Assembly (NCBI GenBank): GCA_002729295.1
Contig: PBTU01000089.1
Span: 4,024 to 25,844, forward strand
Length of the DNA: 21,821 bases
Reading direction: 5' to 3'
DNA from: Verrucomicrobiales bacterium
GTDB lineage: Bacteria; Verrucomicrobiota; Verrucomicrobiia; Verrucomicrobiales; Akkermansiaceae
The translations under genes and the position numbers were made by a program. The notes beneath the pieces are model-generated. The model was not told the DNA's origin, did no database searches, and saw nothing but the letters and a program-made list of their open reading frames with translations. Of this stretch, positions 16,245-21,821 are shown in pieces (the first letter of the stretch is position 1; the number at the start of each line of letters is the position of its first letter).

Positions 16245-17138
16245 ATGGCGAAACTCCCAATTCTTTTTGCAGCCGGAAGCTTGCTCTTTATGAGCATGCC
16301 AACTCTCCAAGCCCAGAAGCCAGTCAAAGAACTCCTCTGGCCTGATGGACCTCCCAAGAGCAAAGGAAGCGACCCCAAAAAAGACATTCCTTCCCTCCTC
16401 ACCTACGCTCCCGCCGCCGACAAGGCAAATGGCACCACCGTCGTGGTCTGCCCGGGCGGCGGATACCACGGACTCGCCAACGGACACGAAGGCCACGATA
16501 TTGGTGAATGGTTCGCCTCACTCGGAGTAACCGCAGTCATTCTCGATTATCGTCGCGGCAATGGCGGCTACAAGCATCCCATTCCCTTGATGGATGCCCA
16601 ACGCGCAATCCGCACCGTACGCTCCAAGGCAACATTTCTTAAGATCGATCCCGACAAAGTCGGGATCATTGGCTTCTCCGCCGGTGGCCATCTAGCCTCC
16701 ACCACCGGGACTCATTTCGACCTCGGCAACCCCGAGGCCAAAGACCCAATCAACAAACAAAGCTCGCGCCCGAATTTCATGATCCTTTGCTACCCGGTCA
16801 TCACCTTCGGACAGGACTCAACCCACAAGGGCTCGCAAAGAAACCTCATCGGAGAATCTCCTGGAAAAGAACTAATCAACAACCTTTCTAACGATAAACA
16901 AGTCAACTCGGAGACTCCGCCGACTTTCCTCTTCCACACTGACGAAGACACCTTAGTCCCTCCCGAAAACAGCGTGCAGTTCTATCTCGCCCTCCGGAAA
17001 GCCAAAGTTCCGGCGGAACTTCACATCTACCGAAAAGGTCGTCACGGCGTCGGCCTCGCTCATCAGATATCCGCCACCAATGCCTGGTCGTCCGCCTGCG
17101 AGGAATGGATGCGGGGTTATGGGTGGCTCGGGAAATAA
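16245..17138 (+). CDS. Secreted alpha/beta hydrolase, acetylxylan-esterase-like
   Basis: This 297-aa protein has a signal peptide ending near LQAQ (residue 24). It has the alpha/beta-hydrolase layout: oxyanion-hole segment VVVCPGGGYHGLA (about 66-78), nucleophile elbow GFSAGG with Ser145, acid Asp235 in HTDEDTLVP and base His267 in GRHGVGLA. The CPGGGY and LDAQRAIR-like (MDAQRAIRTVRS) pattern is typical of the BD-FAE/acetyl-esterase group annotated in polysaccharide loci. It would remove acyl groups, probably acetyl, from xylan or similar glycans outside the cytoplasm. It starts 51 bp after the terminator at 16159-16193. AAGGG abuts the ATG, too close to act as an ordinary ribosome binding site. 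It is probably first in a three-gene unit with the next two genes. Confidence 0.87.
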   Translation: MAKLPILFAAGSLLFMSMPTLQAQKPVKELLWPDGPPKSKGSDPKKDIPSLLTYAPAADKANGTTVVVCPGGGYHGLANGHEGHDIGEWFASLGVTAVILDYRRGNGGYKHPIPLMDAQRAIRTVRSKATFLKIDPDKVGIIGFSAGGHLASTTGTHFDLGNPEAKDPINKQSSRPNFMILCYPVITFGQDSTHKGSQRNLIGESPGKELINNLSNDKQVNSETPPTFLFHTDEDTLVPPENSVQFYLALRKAKVPAELHIYRKGRHGVGLAHQISATNAWSSACEEWMRGYGWLGK

Positions 17139-17178
17139 AATCACGTCAATCGACGATCCCTCACCAATTCTCGATGAT

Positions 17179-17979
17179 ATGCCAACACGATCTTTCCACA
17201 GCCTCTTCGACATGATCTTCCCCGACTACTTCTCCTTCCTGGCGCAATTCCAGCTTTTCGGAATCGCTCATCTCCTCGCCCTCATCGTCACCTTTTTGAC
17301 GGCATTCGCCCTAACCCGCTACGCTCGAAAATCGCCCGATGCGAAAATCCTCAAACAAGTTCGCTACACCATGGCGGTCCTTCTTGTCACCGCCGTTTCA
17401 CTCGACCCCGTCCTCACCCTCGTCCGCTACGGCACCGGTTCCTTCGGCTGGGAAATGGTCGTCAAATCCGCGCTTCCACTCTACCTTTGCGACGTCGTAT
17501 CCTTTCTTCTCGCCTACGCCCTCGTCACCGGAAGCCAACGTATCACCGAAATTGGATTTCTCTGGGGTATCGCGGGAACGACGCAGGGTTTAATTACGCC
17601 AATCCTTTTATTTGACGGCTCTAATATTGAATTTTACGTTTTTTTCTTACAGCATGGCGGAGTTCCCATTGCCGCCATTTTCCTGGTCTGGGGGCTGAAA
17701 ATAGTTCCGGAGAAAGGAGCCCTCCTGCGAATCTTCTGCTGGAGCTGGGGCTACATGGCCATCGTCATGACGATCAACTGGATCATCGGGCAGAACTACG
17801 GATTCCTCAATGAGCTCCCGAATCCCGGAACCCTCTTCGACCACATGGGACCGTATCCCTACTACCTGATCACCCTTCAGGGCATCGCGTTCACGCTCTA
17901 CTGCATCCTCTTGAAAATCGCCCCAAAACCGCCCACTGAAAAGCTTCCTGAAATTTCTGGAAAGACAAGGGCCTCATAA
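17179..17979 (+). CDS. TIGR02206-type (YwaF-like) integral membrane protein
   Basis: The frame is open from 17080, overlapping the esterase gene, but the upstream part (PGRPPARNGCG) reads as a shadow. I choose ATG 17179 (266 aa); ATG 17212 (MIFPDYFSFLAQF, 255 aa) is equally plausible and closer to the family's usual size and opening. At least six hydrophobic helices follow. Family landmarks are LPLYLCDVVSFLLAYAL in the third or fourth helix, GIAGTTQGLITP, and a late NYGFLNELPNPGTLFDHMGPYPYY loop, which matches the NY.FL...P...LD.LGP.PYY pattern of TIGR02206. The biochemical role of the family is unknown to me. It lies between a secreted esterase (40 bp upstream) and a secreted PDZ protein (17 bp downstream), which suggests an envelope-linked task. 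Confidence 0.82.
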   Translation: MPTRSFHSLFDMIFPDYFSFLAQFQLFGIAHLLALIVTFLTAFALTRYARKSPDAKILKQVRYTMAVLLVTAVSLDPVLTLVRYGTGSFGWEMVVKSALPLYLCDVVSFLLAYALVTGSQRITEIGFLWGIAGTTQGLITPILLFDGSNIEFYVFFLQHGGVPIAAIFLVWGLKIVPEKGALLRIFCWSWGYMAIVMTINWIIGQNYGFLNELPNPGTLFDHMGPYPYYLITLQGIAFTLYCILLKIAPKPPTEKLPEISGKTRAS

Positions 17980-17996
17980 TCAACAATGGTTACCTC

Positions 17997-20534
17997 ATGC
18001 GGTTATTTGCAATTTTTCTTTTATGCTTTGGAGTCACCAAGGCGACCCCTATTGACTCGAAACTTGGCGATTTCAGCAAGAGCAAGAATCCCAAAGCGCT
18101 CCCGGTTGGTTGGAGGATTAAAGAGGGTAAAAAAGCGGATATCAAAGTCTGGGAACAAGAGGAGCAATCAGGATTTATTTTACCCACCGACCTCAAGCTG
18201 ACCCGCACAATCAATTTCCAGCCCCTCACCGAAAAGGAAAGCAAGGCGGGAGGTGAATGGACCACCTTCCTCGGCTTCGATTCTCTGAAAAGTCCCGGAA
18301 AGGCCCAGCTGACGCTCTCCGATGATCAAAACAAAATCGTCGCCAGCATCCTCACCACCCCAAGTAAGTCCGGAAGGTTGTGGGCGGAGATTTCTCCCGA
18401 GAAAACAGCACAGCTTTTCGGAAAGAAGCTCACCCTCCAACTCGCAATCTCCGGAGGTGGCGTCCTAAGTCAGGGAGTTCATCTTTGCCGCATTAATAGC
18501 AAGCCCGGCAAGCACCTCTTCGGTCGCTCCAATGGTGGGCTCGGGCCCGACAAGCTCAATGCCGGCTCTCTCGGATTCTCCGCGATGACGGAACACGCCC
18601 AGACCATACTCCCAGTCATGGAAGTCCGCAAAAGACTCGCCGCAGACAAAGCCGGACTCAAGCCCGGTGACCGGATTATCGAGGTCAATCGTCAACCTCT
18701 CCCTATCAATGACCTGAAACCCGGTTGGGATTGGTTTCATCATAGCCATGAAGCTACTCTGGGAAGAGCGGTTCTCGCCGCCGCCTCCCCCCAGAGACGC
18801 GAAGACATGCGCAACATCGTCGAGCTTGGAGTCTTGAGAAAAGGAAAGCTCGAGCGACTTCATTTGAAGGTTCCCCGCGCGATGAACTTTTCCAACCTCG
18901 ATCCTGGAAAAGACAAAACAGCTGATGTTCTTCATCAGGATCTCATTGCCTATCTCGTCAAAAACCAACGTCCCGACGGATCATGGAGCCGCGACCCCAT
19001 TCGCACCACCTTCTCCGCACTCGCTCTCATGGCCACACGCGATACGCAGCACACCAAACGCATAAAAAAGGCCGTCGACTATCTTCTCAACCGCTACCCC
19101 GAAGCGGAAAAATTCGGTAACCTCGGCTTCTGGCATTCTGCTTACGCGGGGATCCTTTATTCGGAATACTACCTCGCCAGCGGAGACGATAGAGTCCTGG
19201 GGCGCATGCAAGATATTCGCGACTGGGCCCTCACCGGCACGCACACCTCGAAGTGGGGCATGCCTGCTCTCGGCCACGGCATTGGCGGACTGCCATACGG
19301 ACAAAAAGCACTCATCGCTCCCCTCGCCCACCTCATCGTCTTCGAAGCCCTCGCCAAGCGATGCGGTATGAAGTCCAAGATTTGGGAAGAGCTCACGCCT
19401 TACATCGAACACAGTTGGTCCGATCCGAAATCAAAAAATGGTCACGGTGCCATGGGATACAATGCCTCCTACAAAGACCTCGGCGAATTTTGGAGCCGCA
19501 GCGGGCTTTGCGCGATAGCTTGCGAACTCCGGGGCGAACGTCCCGACATGCGCGACGCGCTCACCAAGATCATGCACGAACGCCACCCCTGGATTCGTAA
19601 TTCCCATGCCTATGGCGAGCCCGGTGGAGCGCTTGGCTTGCTTGCTCTCAATCTCACCAACCAAGACGCCTACCGCGACGTCATCAAACAATACGCCTGG
19701 TGGTTCGCCCTCGCCTGGGAACCCGGATACGGCTTGCGATTCTCCACGCCACACATGGGCGCGCCTTACATGGGCGAAGACGATCTCGTCAGCGCAACCT
19801 ACGCCCTTGTGTTAGCCGCACCCAACAAAACCCTCCACCTCACCGGGGCCAAGGACAGAAAGTGGATGGACGTCTCCGCCCTCACCACTCCGGTCTCCCC
19901 TGTCCGGATCAAGCGCAGCCGTGATGGTCTCGTCTCCATGGAGGGAACGAGCCCCGGCAACCCGGTTCACTACACCGTGGATGGCTCGGAACCAACAAAG
20001 GAATCTCTCAAGTTCCAAAAGCCCTTCCCCTTCGACTCCGGAAAAATTTCCGCTCTCGTTATCGACAAGGTTGGAAATTCAGGCCCCATCAATTCCAAAA
20101 CCTTCGGCCCCGCTCCCGCCAAATGGAAAATCATCGCCGCCTCCGGACACAGTGACCCGGCCGAAGCCATTCGCCGCGCCTCACGGAGCATCGATGGTGA
20201 TCGCAACAAATGTTGGCTGACCGATATGGGCGAGGGAACCAGAGGATACCCTCACCATCTCGTCATTGACTTCGGAGAAGCCAGAACGATCAAAGGAGTG
20301 AAAATCCACTTCGCCGATCAAAAACGAACCCCCTCGAAATGGAGCCTCAAAGGAAGTCAATCGACAGATCAATCACCACTTCTTCTCGGAGAAAAAAGCG
20401 CAACATCCTGGGAACCGGAACAAACACTCAAGTTGGACAAAGAAGTCAAACTCCGCTACCTGCGATTCGAAGCGGTGAATGATGGCGAACCCGACAAAAA
20501 AAGCCTCTTCGTGCGGGAAATTGAAATCCTCTAG
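17997..20534 (+). CDS. Secreted PDZ / alpha-alpha-toroid (DUF6288-like) protein with chitobiase-C-like and F5/8 type C modules
   Basis: This is an 845-aa protein from ATG 17997 with a signal peptide, MRLFAIFLLCFGVTKA. An N-terminal beta-rich region (about 20-165) is followed by a PDZ domain (about 188-293; ADKAGLKPGDRIIEVN is the usual carboxylate-loop half). A terpenoid-cyclase-like alpha/alpha toroid spans about 310-610, opening with LIAYLVKNQRPDGSW and including HGIGGLPYGQKALIAPLAHL and GHGAMGYN. It resembles DUF6288. A chitobiase C-terminal-like segment (about 640-705, HYTVDGSEPT) and an F5/8 type C module (about 710-845, SIDGDRNKCWLTD) finish the chain. QxxDGSW repeats occur in toroids that bind polymers or prenyl groups. 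A catalytic role is not evident, so polymer binding or peptidoglycan/glycan processing is only a guess. Its stop codon shares CTAG with the convergent gene's stop. Confidence 0.82.
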   Translation: MRLFAIFLLCFGVTKATPIDSKLGDFSKSKNPKALPVGWRIKEGKKADIKVWEQEEQSGFILPTDLKLTRTINFQPLTEKESKAGGEWTTFLGFDSLKSPGKAQLTLSDDQNKIVASILTTPSKSGRLWAEISPEKTAQLFGKKLTLQLAISGGGVLSQGVHLCRINSKPGKHLFGRSNGGLGPDKLNAGSLGFSAMTEHAQTILPVMEVRKRLAADKAGLKPGDRIIEVNRQPLPINDLKPGWDWFHHSHEATLGRAVLAAASPQRREDMRNIVELGVLRKGKLERLHLKVPRAMNFSNLDPGKDKTADVLHQDLIAYLVKNQRPDGSWSRDPIRTTFSALALMATRDTQHTKRIKKAVDYLLNRYPEAEKFGNLGFWHSAYAGILYSEYYLASGDDRVLGRMQDIRDWALTGTHTSKWGMPALGHGIGGLPYGQKALIAPLAHLIVFEALAKRCGMKSKIWEELTPYIEHSWSDPKSKNGHGAMGYNASYKDLGEFWSRSGLCAIACELRGERPDMRDALTKIMHERHPWIRNSHAYGEPGGALGLLALNLTNQDAYRDVIKQYAWWFALAWEPGYGLRFSTPHMGAPYMGEDDLVSATYALVLAAPNKTLHLTGAKDRKWMDVSALTTPVSPVRIKRSRDGLVSMEGTSPGNPVHYTVDGSEPTKESLKFQKPFPFDSGKISALVIDKVGNSGPINSKTFGPAPAKWKIIAASGHSDPAEAIRRASRSIDGDRNKCWLTDMGEGTRGYPHHLVIDFGEARTIKGVKIHFADQKRTPSKWSLKGSQSTDQSPLLLGEKSATSWEPEQTLKLDKEVKLRYLRFEAVNDGEPDKKSLFVREIEIL

Positions 20535-21787
20535 CGCACAACTTTGAGCCTGAAGAACTTTTTATCCGATGGAGGCAAGGTCACCGTCCTCATTTTGAAA
20601 CCATCGCTCACCGGCCCGTCGCTGACAACTCCACCCGACAACTCAACGAAGTCACTCAGGTCATCCGAGACCTGAAGTTCATAAGTCAGCGTAGATCCCT
20701 CTCTCACCAGAAAACTCACAACATCTTCCCCAGAGACGACTGTCACTTTCGGAAACTTTTCCCGACTCTCCGCAACCGTTGGGTCGGTCCCGAAGGCATA
20801 CTCGAGTAAATTGACTGAAGCATCGCCATCAGGATCGGCTAGTGCACCCCAAATCAATTCGCCTTGGGCATACTCTTGTGTCGAAAATCTCTCTACTACC
20901 CAGCTTTCATAATCATCGAGCTCCGGAGGGAAGTCATAGGTTCGCATCACGGCCATGTGCTGCATTTGAGAAGCCCCGCTGTCTCCAGCTAAAACAGGAG
21001 ACACCGCAGAGAGCGGAGTGAAAACCCGACTATCAAAGACAATTCCGTTGGCATAACTCCGCCCGCCCAACACTGTCGGCACTTCCAGACTATTCAAATC
21101 AGGCTCCACCATCACCCAATCGTAAGGCCTTGAACGCCCCGCATTGGTATCACCATCGCCATTCCGATCCACCGGCCAGGGCGCAGTCACCTTCACGAGA
21201 TGATCGAGTTCATTTAAAAAAGACTCCGTGCGATTCTGCGCATTAAAGTCACCTCCAATCACAAGATAATCATCAGCCGGAACATTCGACTCGATGTATT
21301 CCGCCAATTGCCTTGCCTGCCCAACCCTGCGCGAAGCGCCACTTGAACTAGCCTTAAAGTGCACACTAATTACCCATAGATTCTTTTCGCCCGGAACATC
21401 GATCTGCGCCCAGACAAATTCGCGATTGGACATATCGTCGTCATCCCAAATCCCCGATTGGAGAATCGGAAATCTACTAATCACTCCATTTTGAATATCT
21501 CCCGAGGGCTTCCCTTCTTCGACATACGAAAACTCCGCACCAAACGCATCAGTCACCAGGGCCCGCAATTGCGCATCGGTATTACTCCCAATATTAAATT
21601 CCTGAATTAGGACAATATCCGGCCTCAGTCCTTTGAAAATCCTCACCCCTTCTCCGGGATCATAAGACTGGTTATTCCCACTGCTAATATTAGCCGCCAT
21701 GATCGCAACCTCCTCCCCGCTCATCGGAAGAATTCCGAATAATATGTAGAACAACCGTCTCACTCCGAATCTTTGCGTCGAATCCAT
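20531..21787 (-). CDS. Secreted endonuclease/exonuclease/phosphatase-family protein with verrucomicrobial LEYA-type C-terminus
   Basis: This 418-aa protein starts at ATG 21785-21787. Residues 10-24 (RRLFYILFGILPMSG) look like a signal peptide. The EEP domain (about 26-285) keeps the expected active-site residues: Asn33 in MAANISS, Glu63 in IQEFN, His143 in SVHFKA, Asp180 and Asn182 in GGDFNAQN, Asp223 in PYDW, and His277 in QMQHMAV, where most relatives have SDH. Mg-dependent phosphodiester cleavage of extracellular DNA, or of a lipid or phosphate ester, is the family expectation. Residues about 290-340 (ESWVVERF..., DPDGDASVNLLEYAFGTDP) and the C-terminal beta domain (345-418, YELQVSDDL...KFFRL) form a tail common on exported Verrucomicrobia proteins. 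The gene points at the 17997-20534 gene with overlapping stops. Only 34 bp of its upstream region is in the window. Confidence 0.85.
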   Translation of the reverse strand: MDSTQRFGVRRLFYILFGILPMSGEEVAIMAANISSGNNQSYDPGEGVRIFKGLRPDIVLIQEFNIGSNTDAQLRALVTDAFGAEFSYVEEGKPSGDIQNGVISRFPILQSGIWDDDDMSNREFVWAQIDVPGEKNLWVISVHFKASSSGASRRVGQARQLAEYIESNVPADDYLVIGGDFNAQNRTESFLNELDHLVKVTAPWPVDRNGDGDTNAGRSRPYDWVMVEPDLNSLEVPTVLGGRSYANGIVFDSRVFTPLSAVSPVLAGDSGASQMQHMAVMRTYDFPPELDDYESWVVERFSTQEYAQGELIWGALADPDGDASVNLLEYAFGTDPTVAESREKFPKVTVVSGEDVVSFLVREGSTLTYELQVSDDLSDFVELSGGVVSDGPVSDGFKMRTVTLPPSDKKFFRLKVVR

Positions 21788-21821
21788 CCTCTTCGCAAAC
21801 GAAAAACTCTCGATTATCTCT

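Noticed and set aside
17080..17178. N-terminal extension of the TIGR02206-type protein overlapping the esterase gene
   Set aside because: The extension reads PGRPPARNGCG and similar, unlike the family. Starts at 17179 or 17212 match the expected opening into the first helix.
1..21821. CRISPR arrays, tRNA or rRNA genes, insertion sequences, phage genes
   Set aside because: No regularly spaced repeats, cloverleaf sequences, transposase motifs or phage proteins were seen on either strand.

Overview
The window looks like chromosomal DNA from a marine or soil Verrucomicrobiales-type bacterium (phylum Verrucomicrobiota). The signs are protein architectures typical of the PVC superphylum: a membrane-bound-dehydrogenase propeller fused to HEAT repeats and a CxxCH cytochrome, two PSCyt1/DUF1549/DUF1553 proteins, a DUF1501 Tat substrate, a DUF1080 protein, and a secreted nuclease-like protein carrying the verrucomicrobial 'NLLEYAFGTDP' tail motif. 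Almost no start codon has a well-placed Shine-Dalgarno sequence. No phage, insertion-sequence, tRNA, rRNA or CRISPR signal was seen. The genus is not determinable by eye.

Layout. (1) 1-2252, minus strand: a two-gene operon with a FAH-fold sugar-acid dehydratase and an alpha-ketoglutarate-semialdehyde dehydrogenase cut by the left edge. Together they fit the end of an oxidative pentose route to 2-oxoglutarate. (2) 2253-2521: a divergent intergenic region with a repeated 10-mer. (3) 2522-10761, plus strand: an exported set consisting of a cytochrome c dehydrogenase-like protein, a strong terminator, a DUF1080 protein (3-keto-disaccharide hydrolase family), a large PSCyt1/DUF1549/DUF1553 protein with a duplicated internal module, and a Tat-exported DUF1501 protein. 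(4) 10907-12396: a small charged helical protein convergent with a DEAD-box RNA helicase. (5) 12540-16193: a second, smaller PSCyt1/DUF1549/DUF1553 protein and a Gfo/Idh/MocA oxidoreductase, closed by a strong terminator. (6) 16245-20534: a secreted esterase, a TIGR02206-type membrane protein and a secreted PDZ/toroid/chitobiase-C/F5-8-type-C protein. (7) 20531-21787, minus strand: a secreted endonuclease/exonuclease/phosphatase-family protein whose stop codon overlaps that of its convergent neighbour through a single CTAG.

Working idea, inferred: much of the window serves breakdown of polysaccharide or glycoside outside the cytoplasm. Exported heme proteins could accept electrons from sugar oxidation, the DUF1080 protein could cleave 3-keto-glycosides, the esterase could remove acyl groups, and the F5/8-type-C-like modules could hold the carbohydrate. 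The minus-strand pair at the left could finish sugar-acid catabolism in the cytoplasm. The molecular roles of DUF1549, DUF1553, DUF1501 and DUF6288 are unknown to me, so this is the part of the window most likely to hold undescribed biology.
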